The position numbers and the translations under genes were made by a program. Shown piece after piece: positions 1-8,960 of a stretch of 64,000 bases of DNA. Position 1 is the stretch's first letter, and each line of letters starts with the position of its first letter. The notes under the pieces were generated by a model. The model did no database searches and was not told the origin of the DNA. It worked only from the letters and a program-made list of their open reading frames with translations. This DNA comes from Minwuiaceae bacterium (GTDB lineage Bacteria; Pseudomonadota; Alphaproteobacteria; Minwuiales; Minwuiaceae): positions 1-64,000 of the forward strand of contig JANQEE010000011.1 in assembly GCA_028278525.1 (NCBI GenBank). The letters run 5' to 3'.

Positions 1-67
1 CTAACAAAAAAGGGGAGATTCATCTTTTTGCAAATTGCAAAAAGATGAATGTCCCCTTTTTTGTTAG
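1..67. repeat. 67-nt near-perfect palindrome next to a RAYT gene
   Basis: Positions 1-33 pair with 35-67 with a single mismatch (17 against 51), giving 33-bp arms around one central base. The outer part carries a CTAACAAAAAAGGGGA arm. It lies about 20 bp beyond the stop codon of the adjacent REP-associated tyrosine transposase. RAYT enzymes are known to be linked to REP palindromes, so this is probably a REP-type substrate or the end of that element. The window starts exactly at the palindrome, so a longer repeat to the left cannot be excluded. It could also act as a terminator. Confidence 0.8.
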
Positions 68-87
68 AGGGCGACGCGTCTCGATAG

Positions 88-681
88 TCAGGCCTGATCC
101 GGGTCGCGTTTGCGCGGTCTTCCGCGTGGACGAAGCGTCGCTTCGAGGCCGAGGCGGTTCGCCGTCCGCTCTGTCCAGCTTGGATCCCCCATCGGCCGGC
201 CCCGATTTGCGCAAAGCCGAACCGCCTCCAGTTCGGCCCGGGTTTCAGGCTCGTTGACCCATTTCCGCCAGCCCGTCGGGCGCGGGGTTGGACCGGGATC
301 GAGCGTTATCGGCGGGCCGCCGCCGTCGCCTAGGCTGGACCAGTGCCAGTCTTCCGCCCGCACCACCAGGCCGGCCCGGAGCGGATTGCGCTCGACATAC
401 CGCATCACCGTCAGCAAGTGACTGTCCGCCTGGATCGGAAAAGCCTTGAACCGGCCCTGCCAGATCCGGCCGTCCGTTCCATGGCGGCGATGGTGGCGGC
501 GGACATGGGCCGTCAACAGCCTCTGCATCCATCGGCCCAGATCCCCGTCGCCATGGGGCCAGAGCACCAGGTGGAAATGGTTCGGCATCAGGCAGTAAGC
601 CAGCAGGCGCATCGGGACGGATTCGCCGACCGTGGCAAGCAGGCCCTCGAAGTCGCGATAGTCTGTCCTGTTATGAAACAC
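88..681 (-). CDS. REP-associated tyrosine transposase (RAYT, Y1_Tnp/IS200-like)
   Basis: This is a single-domain Y1 HUH-type transposase of the TnpA_REP group, which nicks single-stranded REP hairpins. The HUH motif is visible in YCLMPNHFHLVLWP (about residues 29-42) and the typical YVERNPLRAGLV segment follows near residue 95. The C-terminus is basic (RPRGRPRKRD). The GTG at 679-681 is the only usable in-frame start. However, the open frame continues upstream with residues GGLCYHVINRGNGRAR, which is exactly the conserved RAYT N-terminus, and that stretch has no ATG, GTG or TTG before the end of the neighbouring LysR gene. The protein is therefore probably truncated or damaged at its start. 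The identity is secure; activity is doubtful. Confidence 0.85.
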   Translation of the reverse strand: MFHNRTDYRDFEGLLATVGESVPMRLLAYCLMPNHFHLVLWPHGDGDLGRWMQRLLTAHVRRHHRRHGTDGRIWQGRFKAFPIQADSHLLTVMRYVERNPLRAGLVVRAEDWHWSSLGDGGGPPITLDPGPTPRPTGWRKWVNEPETRAELEAVRLCANRGRPMGDPSWTERTANRLGLEATLRPRGRPRKRDPDQA

Positions 682-783
682 CCGGGCTCGTCCATTGCCG
701 CGGTTGATAACGTGGTAGCAAAGCCCTCCAACGGCCGCATGAACGAGAAGGTGCTGACCCTCTAGAGCACTTTCCGGCGGGCG

Positions 784-1686
784 TCAGGCCACGCCCTTCA
801 GCAGGTTGGCGTCTCCGATCGCCTCGCGCAGGATGAAATCGTAGGTCTGGCGGATCGGCCCGGTGCCTTTCAGGTTGCGGTTGACCAGCACCCACAGGTC
901 TACGGGCACGTCGAAGCTGTGAGCCAGCACGCGCTTCAGCTCGGGTTCGTTCCGTGCGATCAGGCAGGGCAGGGCGGCGATGCCGAAGCCGGCCCGAACC
1001 GCGGCCACCTGCACGTTGGTGTTGTCGGCGCAGAAGTCGCATCGCGCATCGGCCATGGCCTCGCGCAGCGCGGCGCATTGCGGCAGGTTCGCCACCGCGC
1101 CCTCGGCGCCGATCATCCTGTGCTGTTGCAACTGTGTCAGGTTTTCGGGCTCGCCGAACGCCGCCAGATAGTTGTGGGTGGCGTACAGGCCGCAATGGAT
1201 CTGGCCGACCCGCCGCCCGAACAGGGTCTCGTCGCCGGGGTCGCCCATGCGGAGCGCGATGTCGGCGGAATAGCGCTGCACATCGGCCCGGCTGATCCCG
1301 ACCTGCACCGCCAGCCGGATCTCCTCGTTGCGGCGGGAAAACTCGGCCAGCTTCCGGGTCAGCCAGAAATTCGCCAGGTTGAAGGTGGTTGCGACCCGCA
1401 CCGTCGTCCGCGGCGCCTGGTTCCGGTGTGCAAGGTAATTGCCGACCCCTTCCGCCTCCCGGTCCATCGCTTCGGCGAACCTTAAGACCGCGGCGCCCGT
1501 ATCGTTGAGATGAAAGCCCTGGCCGTCGCGGTCGAACAGCTTCTGCCCCATCTGCTGTTCCAACTGCTCGATCCGGCGGCCGACGGTCGGCTGCGAGACC
1601 TTTAGCGCCCGGGCGGCCGCTGAAAAACTGCCCCAGCGCGACACGGCCAACAGAAAGCGAAGATCGTCCCAGTTCTGGATATTCAT
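784..1686 (-). CDS. LysR-family transcriptional regulator
   Basis: A 300-residue LTTR. It has an N-terminal winged HTH (about residues 5-65, with SFSAAARALKVSQPTVGRRI as recognition region) and a periplasmic-binding-like effector domain after about residue 90. The ATG at 1684-1686 is chosen because a G-rich Shine-Dalgarno stretch (GGGGGG) lies about 10 nt upstream; a longer in-frame start at 1710 lacks one. LTTRs bind DNA as tetramers and answer to small-molecule ligands. There is no divergent partner gene: the next gene upstream (1815-2990) is on the same strand, so its target cannot be inferred from context. The close GRRIEQLE helix resembles the subgroup that regulates single structural genes. 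Confidence 0.93.
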   Translation of the reverse strand: MNIQNWDDLRFLLAVSRWGSFSAAARALKVSQPTVGRRIEQLEQQMGQKLFDRDGQGFHLNDTGAAVLRFAEAMDREAEGVGNYLAHRNQAPRTTVRVATTFNLANFWLTRKLAEFSRRNEEIRLAVQVGISRADVQRYSADIALRMGDPGDETLFGRRVGQIHCGLYATHNYLAAFGEPENLTQLQQHRMIGAEGAVANLPQCAALREAMADARCDFCADNTNVQVAAVRAGFGIAALPCLIARNEPELKRVLAHSFDVPVDLWVLVNRNLKGTGPIRQTYDFILREAIGDANLLKGVA

Positions 1687-1814
1687 TTTCGTATCCCCCC
1701 TGGTCGCCATAGACTTATCAACAGGTGGGTAGTCTTACGCCGGTTGCCGGTAACGACACATAACTTTTGCGTGCATTGCGTCCAGTGGGCCTGCCTGTGC
1801 CGTGCGGGTTCGAT

Positions 1815-2990
1815 CTACGGCAGCTCGACGCCCAGACCGAGCAGGACTGCGTTCCGCATGCCGCCTATCATGGCCATGGCCCAGCCCCCGTCATCGGTCT
1901 TCTTGATCCTGATCGAGCCGTTATGCGCCACCGTCTTCCCCCGGACCCGGAATTGCGTCTTGACCACGGCGTGCGCCACGTCGTCGCCTTCCGGGACCAG
2001 CCCGACCAGGTCCATAGAAATGTCCATCAGAAGAATAGAGATATTGGAATTCAGGATCAGGTCAGACATGGCTCTTTCGTAGATCTCCGCGCCGGACATT
2101 GCTTGCAGTGCGGCCAGGTCCACCCCGTCTCCCAGGACAAGGCCCTGTTGCTCCAACGCTTCCCGCTTGCCCTGCCGATAGGCGGCTTCCAAAGCTCTCT
2201 TCATATCTGCGAACGAATCCGGGTGCGTCAGCCTGCTCATCGCCGCCACATCCAGAAGATTCATCGCCGTGCTCAGTTCGGTGAAAAGCGCTTCGGGCGT
2301 TGCCGGAGATCGGTTGGTGCCGATCCGGCCGCTAGGCTTGAAATTCAGCAGTCGGTCCTCGCCGGTTACGCCCATGTCGTCATAGGCATAGCGGACGACA
2401 CGACAATATTCGGTCGAGAACCAATAGGTCTCGCCGAAGTCGCTGCTGCGGGTCTCGATGACCACCGTGTCGGTCGCGCCGTCGACATCGGGAAACCCCT
2501 CGACCCGTTCCACGCTTTTCACGGAAACGCTGCTCTCTTCGCCGAAAGCGGTATAGGTGAACGTCTGGCCCGCGGTCGGGTTCCGCCAGATCCTGTCCAT
2601 CTCGGCGACGAATCCGCCGAAAGACTGGTTGAGGTTCTCTCTGACGCTTTGCAAAACCGCGGCGTCGACCCGACGGCCGTGGTCCGTGAAGAACGGTACC
2701 GCCGTGTCTCCGTCCATCAGGTCGCGCAGGTCGGCGACATAGGCGAACCCGTAATACACATCGAACCGATGCCGCACCGCCGTGCCGTCCTGCGTCACGA
2801 CACCGACGATGGCGAGCGGCCCGTCCCGGGCGACTGTTCGCTCGACCCAGGTATCGCCTTCGCCCTGCGCGTCGCTTTGCCAGCGGGCGATGGCGCCCCC
2901 GTTGTCGCCGGTATCGCCGGCGCATGTCTCCGCGGCGGCGGGCGCCGCCATTGTCGCCGCAACCGACAACAGGATCGATAGTCCCCGCAT
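1815..2990 (-). CDS. Exported protein of unknown function
   Basis: A 391-residue protein that I do not recognise. It has a clear Sec signal peptide (MRGLSILLSVAATMAAPAAA, cleavage after about residue 20), then a globular region with two early cysteines and no visible catalytic signature. The region near residues 225-385 contains several amphipathic helices and ends in a hydrophobic tail (MIGGMRNAVLLGLGVELP). It sits 42 bp downstream of a periplasmic TPR protein on the same strand, so the two probably form an envelope-directed operon. Location in the periplasm is well supported by the signal peptide; the function is unknown. Confidence 0.8.
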   Translation of the reverse strand: MRGLSILLSVAATMAAPAAAETCAGDTGDNGGAIARWQSDAQGEGDTWVERTVARDGPLAIVGVVTQDGTAVRHRFDVYYGFAYVADLRDLMDGDTAVPFFTDHGRRVDAAVLQSVRENLNQSFGGFVAEMDRIWRNPTAGQTFTYTAFGEESSVSVKSVERVEGFPDVDGATDTVVIETRSSDFGETYWFSTEYCRVVRYAYDDMGVTGEDRLLNFKPSGRIGTNRSPATPEALFTELSTAMNLLDVAAMSRLTHPDSFADMKRALEAAYRQGKREALEQQGLVLGDGVDLAALQAMSGAEIYERAMSDLILNSNISILLMDISMDLVGLVPEGDDVAHAVVKTQFRVRGKTVAHNGSIRIKKTDDGGWAMAMIGGMRNAVLLGLGVELP

Positions 2991-3032
2991 GATGTCCTCC
3001 GGGATTTCCTGGCGTAATGACCGGCCGGCCCG

Positions 3033-3791
3033 CTATTCCTTCAGCACGCCTTTTTCGACCATCTTCTCGCGCAGGTAATGCCCGGCGCGCAGGAACTCCG
3101 GATCCTGCTTGATGGCGCGGTTTTGCTTCAGCATGGCCGCCAGCAGGCCGCGCGCGATGTCGAACCGCCCCAGCTCCGTATAGGACCGGACGCCGGCCAC
3201 CATGAAGTCCCGGTCGCCCAGCAGGTTTTCGTTCAGGCTGAAGCCGCGGTTCAGCGCGTCGATCGATTTTTCGAATTCGCCCTGGCTGTAGTAGACCAGG
3301 GTCAGCGTCCGATAGGCGTCGGCCGATTCCTGCAGGTCGATCGACCGTTCCAGCGCCGTACGCGCCGCGTCCAACTCGTCCAGGGCGAACAGCGCGAAGC
3401 CCAGAAATTCGTGACCCACATGCCAGTCGGGAAACTCGGCCGTCACCGCCCGGTACCCCGCCGCCGCTTGCCGGTAATCGCCCCGATGCAGCGCGATATC
3501 GGCGACGGCCAGCTTCAGCGCCCTTTCGTACCGTCCGGGGTCGGCCAGCCCGGCGTCGAACGCCGCTTTTGCCGCGTCGTATCGTTTCGCCCGAATATGC
3601 GCCTTGCCGGCCAGGTACCGGTAATAGGGATGCCGCCGGCATGCCTCGCTGACGCCGGACAGCGCCTCGGCCCCTGCCTCGGCCTTCGCCGCGATTTCCG
3701 TATGGCAGGCATCTTCCGCCTGCGAGTGGGCGGCCTGGATTCCGATGAATGACGCTAAGAATAGTCCCGCGAAAGAACAAAAGAGCCGCAT
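3033..3791 (-). CDS. Periplasmic TPR-repeat protein
   Basis: About 252 residues from the ATG at 3789-3791, which follows a GGAGGGGG ribosome site; a longer in-frame start at 3893 lacks this. The signal peptide is MRLFCSFAGLFLASFIGIQAAHS. The mature part is built of consecutive TPR-like helix pairs, for example YLAGKAHIRAKRYDAAKAAF, HVGHEFLGFALFALDELDAA and DAYRTLTLVYYSQGEFEKSI. TPR arrays mediate protein-protein contacts, so this is likely a scaffold or assembly factor in the periplasm. It probably shares a transcript with the exported protein downstream (1815-2990). Confidence 0.82.
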   Translation of the reverse strand: MRLFCSFAGLFLASFIGIQAAHSQAEDACHTEIAAKAEAGAEALSGVSEACRRHPYYRYLAGKAHIRAKRYDAAKAAFDAGLADPGRYERALKLAVADIALHRGDYRQAAAGYRAVTAEFPDWHVGHEFLGFALFALDELDAARTALERSIDLQESADAYRTLTLVYYSQGEFEKSIDALNRGFSLNENLLGDRDFMVAGVRSYTELGRFDIARGLLAAMLKQNRAIKQDPEFLRAGHYLREKMVEKGVLKE

Positions 3792-3908
3792 GAAGCCCCC
3801 CTCCGGCGCTCTTTTCGATGTCTCGCGGCGATGGTGCCGGCAAATGATGAAGCTTGATTTAAGGGACCGTAAACTGGCGCGCATTTGCGGCAAATACGCC
3901 GGACAGGG

Positions 3909-4469
3909 CTAGCGCCAGATCGCATCCTCGTCGAAGCCCAACGCGGCGAAATCCGTCGCGCGCAGCGCCCGTTCGTTCTCGTCGCCCATGAAGAACTCGT
4001 CCAACTGCGGCGGCGCCGCCGCTGTGCCCGCCAGCATCGTATGCACTTGGCCGCGGTGATGGATCTGGTGTTGGAACAGGTGCAGCAGCGTGCGGTCGGC
4101 GCGCTCGGTTTGCGTTCCCTTGGGCCGGATCATGGCGACGGTCGCCGCCAGCCCGGCCTCGTCCAGCGCGTCGCAGACGGCGATCAGCCGCCGGTCCACC
4201 GCGCGTTGCTCCCGGTCGATGTCCGCCATCGCCGGAAACGGTATCTCCGGCTCGAACGCCGAGTAGCCGACGCAGGCGCCCTCCAGCGCGCTGACGTAAA
4301 ACCAGTCGACGGTCAGGATATGGTTGTAGGTGTGGACGATCGACGGAAAGAACCCCGTCCGCCGCGCCGCCAAATCCTCGTCGGTCAGGGTGCCGCAGGC
4401 GTTCAGTAGCCGATGGTTGGCCACGGCGTTGTTGTAAGCCTGCGCGCGGAAGTAGGTGACCGATGTCAT
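3909..4469 (-). CDS. DinB-family (DinB/YfiT four-helix) putative metal-dependent enzyme
   Basis: A 186-residue protein of the DinB fold. The three-histidine metal site is visible: one His in TYNHIL (H50) and two in the HQIHHRGQ helix (H134 and H138). Members use Ni, Zn or Mn to act as thiol-dependent S-transferases or maleylpyruvate-isomerase-like enzymes; many have no known substrate. It stands alone between convergent or divergent neighbours. The start ATG at 4467-4469 gives the normal family length. The family call is firm; the reaction is unknown. Confidence 0.88.
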   Translation of the reverse strand: MTSVTYFRAQAYNNAVANHRLLNACGTLTDEDLAARRTGFFPSIVHTYNHILTVDWFYVSALEGACVGYSAFEPEIPFPAMADIDREQRAVDRRLIAVCDALDEAGLAATVAMIRPKGTQTERADRTLLHLFQHQIHHRGQVHTMLAGTAAAPPQLDEFFMGDENERALRATDFAALGFDEDAIWR

Positions 4470-4692
4470 ACGTCGATCCTACGCCTGCGGCCATGGCGAC
4501 GCCAGCCGATCGTTGTAAGGCGGCCGCGACCAATGCGGCGGTTCGTCGGTTCGCGATGGCCGATCCTTCGATCCCCTGGATAAGGCGTTCACGCCTTGCG
4601 TAACGCCTCGGTTCGCGGCGCGGGATGTGCTTGACGGACCGGCCGTGCATCCTCGACAGTCGTAAGCCGGACTGTGCTTGAGGCATACCGAG

Positions 4693-6129
4693 ATGTCGTC
4701 GAACGTCACGCTACCGCTGTGGCTGTTTTTGATTCTCGCCGCGGTGGCGCTGCTGGCGGTCGCGCATTACCTGTTCGTGCCGGGCCTGCGTTGGCTGATC
4801 CGCCGCCGCGTCAATGCGGTAATCGAAGACGTCAACGAGACGCTTCGCGTCAAGCTTCCGACGTTTCAGTTGAGCAGCCGCGAGGTGCTGGTCGACCGGC
4901 TGACCCACGACCGCCAGGTCATGGACGTCGTCGAGAGCGAGGCCGCCAGGCGCGGCGTCACCCGCTATGCGCTGATGACTAACGTGGAACGCTATGCCCG
5001 CGAGATGGTGCCGGCGTTCAACGCCTATTTCTATTTTCGTCTCGGCTACTGGCTTGCCCGCACATTCCTACGCGCGCTCTATACGGTCCGCACCGGTTTC
5101 GCGCATCGGGCCGCGCTGGCGCCGGTCGCCGACAACACCGCGGTGGTCTTCTTCATCAACCACCGCAGCAACATGGACTACCTGCTGGTCACCTATCTGG
5201 CCTCGCGCAGCGCTGCGCTGTCCTATGGCGCGGGCGAATGGTGCCGCGTCTGGCCGTTCCGCAGCGTCATGCGGCTCGCCGGCGCCTACATCCTGCGCCG
5301 CAACACCGACGATCCGCTCTATCGCAAGGTGCTGCAGCGCTACGTGCAGATCGCCACCGAATCCGGCGTCCCTCACGCCATTTTCGGCCAGGGCCAGCTA
5401 TCGCGCGACGGCATGGTCGGCCCGCCCAAGCTCGGCCTGCTCGGCTATATTACGAAGACGTTCGACCCGACCAGCGACTACGATATTCTGTTCATTCCGG
5501 TCGCGACCAATTTCGACAGGGTGGTGGAGGAGCGCACGCTGTTGGCCAATGTCGACACCGATTTTCGCGGCCGCGGCTCGGCCTTCGTGCTCGCTTCGAC
5601 CGCCGGTTTCCTGCTCAAGCAGATCTGGCGCAAGCTGACCGGCAACTGGCCCGGCTTCGGCACCGCCTGCGCCAATTTCGGCGAGCCGGTCTCGCTAAAA
5701 ATGTGGTCGAAGGAGAACGGGATCGATTTTCCCGGCCTCGACCGGGACGGCCTGTTCGAAGCGGTGGAGCGTCTGGGCTGGGACCTGACGGAGCGTGTTG
5801 TCCGCGTCATGCCGGTGCTGCCGGTGCCGGCCATCGCTACGGCGCTGCTCGACACGGACGCGCCCCTCGAAAGGGCCGAACTGATCCGGCGGACGCGCGG
5901 CCTGCTCGCCGAGATGCGCCGGGCCGGCGCTCACGTCATGGCCGACGAGGCCGGCGAGGCGGCGGCAATCGAAGACGGCCTCGTCCTGTTGACGCGGCGC
6001 GGCCTCGTCGCCGAGCAAGGCGGCCGGTCGGTCGCGGCCGTGCCGGACGAGCGGCCGCTGCTGCAGTACTACGCCAACTCCATCGGCCAGCTCCGCTCCC
6101 TGATCGGCGGCGGGAGCGCGGCGCAATGA
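4693..6129 (+). CDS. Glycerol-3-phosphate acyltransferase-like protein (PlsB/PlsC superfamily)
   Basis: 478 residues from the ATG at 4693, which follows GAGG with about 9 nt spacing; a TTG at 4678 is the alternative. The N-terminus has one hydrophobic segment (about residues 5-28). The acyltransferase blocks are in order: NHRSNMDY (the HX4D catalytic pair, H157 and D162), GEWCRVWPF with LAGAYILRR, GQGQLSRDG, and FIPVATNFDRV. The set resembles PlsB/GPAT more than PlsC, although it is shorter than E. coli PlsB. It should acylate glycerol 3-phosphate or another acyl acceptor at the inner membrane. Its stop overlaps the start of an alpha/beta hydrolase by 4 bp (ATGA), so the two are translationally coupled. 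Confidence 0.85.
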   Translation: MSSNVTLPLWLFLILAAVALLAVAHYLFVPGLRWLIRRRVNAVIEDVNETLRVKLPTFQLSSREVLVDRLTHDRQVMDVVESEAARRGVTRYALMTNVERYAREMVPAFNAYFYFRLGYWLARTFLRALYTVRTGFAHRAALAPVADNTAVVFFINHRSNMDYLLVTYLASRSAALSYGAGEWCRVWPFRSVMRLAGAYILRRNTDDPLYRKVLQRYVQIATESGVPHAIFGQGQLSRDGMVGPPKLGLLGYITKTFDPTSDYDILFIPVATNFDRVVEERTLLANVDTDFRGRGSAFVLASTAGFLLKQIWRKLTGNWPGFGTACANFGEPVSLKMWSKENGIDFPGLDRDGLFEAVERLGWDLTERVVRVMPVLPVPAIATALLDTDAPLERAELIRRTRGLLAEMRRAGAHVMADEAGEAAAIEDGLVLLTRRGLVAEQGGRSVAAVPDERPLLQYYANSIGQLRSLIGGGSAAQ

Positions 6130-7523
6130 CCGCCAGGGCCGAACGAGGCCTGTCCACGCAGGAAATCATGCTGGCGGCGCTCCGCACGCCCCTCGGTGCG
6201 GTGATCGCGCGGCCCTGGTTCGACCGCCTCGCGCTCAAGGTGTTGGCCGACTGGTTCTTCCCGTTGTCGCGCCTGTGGGCCGCGGCGGGCGCGGCCGACG
6301 GCTCGGTCGACCGCTACTTCGCGGAGGTGCCTTTGGCGCCGGACGCCGGCCTCGCCCGCCGGCTCCAACCGCGCTTGGCCAGTGTGGCGCATGCGCGTCG
6401 CGACGTGGTGGACAGCGAGTCGCGTTGGGAGGAAGCGTTTTTCGGCCCGGCCGACGCCGGGCCCGACCGGCTTGCCGCCATCGAGCGGGAGCGGCTCGCC
6501 CGCAACAACAGCCACAATCTGCTGCGGCGCAGCTTCATGTCCTTGAGGCTGGCGGACCGCATCTCGCCGATCCGCTGGAACGTCCCCAAACCGGACACGG
6601 TCGCGGAGATCTATCGGCCGCTGGCCGACGATCTCGCCCGCGCCTTCGCCGCGCCCGACCCGATGCCGGAGGTCGCGGTGTCCAGGCCGGTCGCCGGCGA
6701 CGGCTGCACCGACTATTGGCTGCGCTTCCCATCGCCGTCGCCGCGCATGGCCGATCAAGTCGTCGCCCGGGTGCACGAGCCGGTCGGCGTCGCCGATCCG
6801 CCGACCCTGATTTTCGGCCACGGAATCTGCGTCGAATTTGACCAGTGGCGCGGCCTGGTCGACGAAGTCGCGGAACTGGTCGCCATGGGCGTCCGCGTCG
6901 TGCGCCCGGAAGCGCCCTGGCACGGGCGCCGCGTGCCGACCGGCCAATATGGCGGCGAACGCTTCATGGCCACCGCGCCGCTCGGCGCGCTCGACCTGTT
7001 CACCGCCGCGGTGCGCGAATGGGCGGTGCTACTCGACTGGTGCCGCGCCACGACCCGGGGGCCCGTCTGCATCGGCGGCAGCAGTCTCGGCGCCATGACC
7101 GCTCAGCTCCTCGCCACCAGGGCGCACGACTGGCCGGAACGACTTCGCCCCGACGCCATGCTGCTGATCACCCATTGCGGCCATATCCACGACGCGGTGA
7201 CCGAAGGCGCGCTCGCCCGGATCTGGGGGATCGAACAGGCGACGGTCGCCCAGGGCTGGACCGACGACCTGATCGCCCGCTATCTCCCGCTCATCGATCC
7301 GACCGGCAAGCCGGTGGTCGCGCCGGAAAACATCGTCACCGTCCTCGGCTCGCAAGACGACGTCACCCCGTTCCACAGCGGCAAGGACCTCATCGAAGAC
7401 TGGCGCATCCCCAACGCCAACACCTTCATCTCCCGCAACGGCCACTTCTCCATCCCCCTCGCCATGATGCGCAACCACGCCCCCATCCGCCGCTTCCGCG
7501 CGGTACTGGACCGACTGACCTGA
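6126..7523 (+). CDS. Alpha/beta hydrolase coupled to the acyltransferase
   Basis: 465 residues starting at the ATG that overlaps the preceding stop (6126-6129). The N-terminal 200 residues are helical and unfamiliar. The C-terminal part is an alpha/beta hydrolase with FGHGICVEFDQW (oxyanion region), the nucleophile elbow GGSSLGAM (Ser about 320), an acidic candidate in VLGSQDDVTP and a late His in SRNGHFSIP. There is no signal peptide, so it is probably cytoplasmic or membrane-associated. Coupling to a PlsB-like acyltransferase suggests a role in acyl-ester or lipid remodelling, but that is inference from gene order. Confidence 0.82.
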   Translation: MTARAERGLSTQEIMLAALRTPLGAVIARPWFDRLALKVLADWFFPLSRLWAAAGAADGSVDRYFAEVPLAPDAGLARRLQPRLASVAHARRDVVDSESRWEEAFFGPADAGPDRLAAIERERLARNNSHNLLRRSFMSLRLADRISPIRWNVPKPDTVAEIYRPLADDLARAFAAPDPMPEVAVSRPVAGDGCTDYWLRFPSPSPRMADQVVARVHEPVGVADPPTLIFGHGICVEFDQWRGLVDEVAELVAMGVRVVRPEAPWHGRRVPTGQYGGERFMATAPLGALDLFTAAVREWAVLLDWCRATTRGPVCIGGSSLGAMTAQLLATRAHDWPERLRPDAMLLITHCGHIHDAVTEGALARIWGIEQATVAQGWTDDLIARYLPLIDPTGKPVVAPENIVTVLGSQDDVTPFHSGKDLIEDWRIPNANTFISRNGHFSIPLAMMRNHAPIRRFRAVLDRLT

Positions 7524-7608
7524 AGCCGGTTCACGCGTATCCGTCTGGCGGAACGCCTGCCCGCCTGTATGATCGTATCCCAGTCAGCCCCGGATAAGAG
7601 ACCGAGCC

Positions 7609-8940
7609 ATGCCGAGATTTCCCGCCTTTTCACTTTGCATTTATTCCTCTCTCTGCTTGGGTGCCCCCATGGCCGCCGCGGAAAACCGAATCGACACCCA
7701 GCGTCCGGACGCGCCGGCGCTTGCCGCCTATGGGGCGCATACCGTCGGGGTGCGCACGCTGGAACTCACCAACCCGGATCAGATCGACATCCTGAAGATC
7801 GACCCGAAGCAGCCGAAGCCGGACCCCCTGCCGCGCTACGACCGGCCGTTGACGGTGGAGGTCTGGTATCCGGCCGCGGACGGTGCCAATGGCCAGACGG
7901 AACTGAAGGCCTATATCCGTGACGGCAGGACCGAGGTCAGCCTGTTCGGCCGCGGCATGCGCGACGCCGCCCCGGCATCCGGCGGCGACGCGTTTCCGCT
8001 GGTGATCGTCTCGCACGGCTATCCCGGCAACCGCTTTTTGTTGTCGCATCTGGCGGAGAACGTCGCCTCGAAAGGTTACGTGGTCGCCTCCATCGACCAC
8101 ACCGAATCCACCTACCGTAACAAGGCGGCGTTCGGCTCCACCCTGGTCAACCGTTCCATCGATCAGAAATTCGTGCTCGACGAAATGGCCCGACTCTCCG
8201 GCGACGCCGGCAGCTTTCTGAACGGGCTGGTCGATGCCTCGAAGGCCGCGGTCGTCGGCTATTCCATGGGCGGCTACGGCGCGGTGATCACCGCCGGCGG
8301 CGGCGTCACCCAGAAATCTATCGACTATGCCTGGGGCGCGCCGCACGGCCTGCTTGGGCTTCATAAAGCCGGCAGCGACAGCCACAACGGCCTGCCCGAC
8401 CCGCGCATCAAGACGGCGGTCGCCTTCGCGCCCTGGGGCATGAACACCGGCTTCTGGACCGCGGAGACCCTGAAAGGCATCGGCATCCCCATGCTGTTCG
8501 TCGCCGGCTCGGTGGACGACGTGTCCGGCTACGAAAACGGCCCGCGGGCCATCTGGCAGGCGGCCGTCAATGTCGACCGCGCGCTGCTCACCTTCGTCAA
8601 CGCCAACCACAATGCCGGCGCGCCCTATCCCGCGCCGGCCGAAAGCAACGGCTTCGACAAGGATCTCGGCTTCGCGCCGTTCGACCATTATGCGGATCCC
8701 GTATGGGACACGGCGCGCATGAACAACATCTCCCAGCACTTCGTCACCGCCTGGTTGGCTAAGTACCTGAAGGACGACACGGCGATGGACGCTTATCTGG
8801 ATCTGGTGCCGGACGCCAACGAAGGCGTCTGGGCGGCCGAGGACGACGGCAGCTTCAAGCCGGAGCACACCCACTGGAAGGGCTTCCAGAACCGCACGGC
8901 CAAGGGGCTGAAGTTCGAAACGCTGAAAGCGGGTGAATAG
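7609..8940 (+). CDS. Secreted alpha/beta hydrolase (dienelactone-hydrolase/PAF-acetylhydrolase-like)
   Basis: 443 residues with a signal peptide (SLCIYSSLCLGAPMAAA). Then comes a hydrolase core: LTVEVWYPA, IVSHGYPGNR (oxyanion loop), the nucleophile elbow GYSMGGYG (Ser219), and FVAGSVDDVSGYE, which carries the likely Asp. The late His is probably in ANHNAG. The arrangement resembles PAF-acetylhydrolase II and the bacterial secreted dienelactone-hydrolase-like esterases. It should cleave esters in the periplasm or outside the cell; the natural substrate is unknown. It precedes a small membrane protein by about 20 bp. Confidence 0.85.
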   Translation: MPRFPAFSLCIYSSLCLGAPMAAAENRIDTQRPDAPALAAYGAHTVGVRTLELTNPDQIDILKIDPKQPKPDPLPRYDRPLTVEVWYPAADGANGQTELKAYIRDGRTEVSLFGRGMRDAAPASGGDAFPLVIVSHGYPGNRFLLSHLAENVASKGYVVASIDHTESTYRNKAAFGSTLVNRSIDQKFVLDEMARLSGDAGSFLNGLVDASKAAVVGYSMGGYGAVITAGGGVTQKSIDYAWGAPHGLLGLHKAGSDSHNGLPDPRIKTAVAFAPWGMNTGFWTAETLKGIGIPMLFVAGSVDDVSGYENGPRAIWQAAVNVDRALLTFVNANHNAGAPYPAPAESNGFDKDLGFAPFDHYADPVWDTARMNNISQHFVTAWLAKYLKDDTAMDAYLDLVPDANEGVWAAEDDGSFKPEHTHWKGFQNRTAKGLKFETLKAGE

Positions 8941-8960
8941 GCGGGCGGTCCGGTTCAGCG

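Noticed and set aside
2380-3843. 487-codon open frame on the minus strand
   Set aside because: Its sequence is Arg-rich and overlaps two genes with clear signal peptides in another frame.
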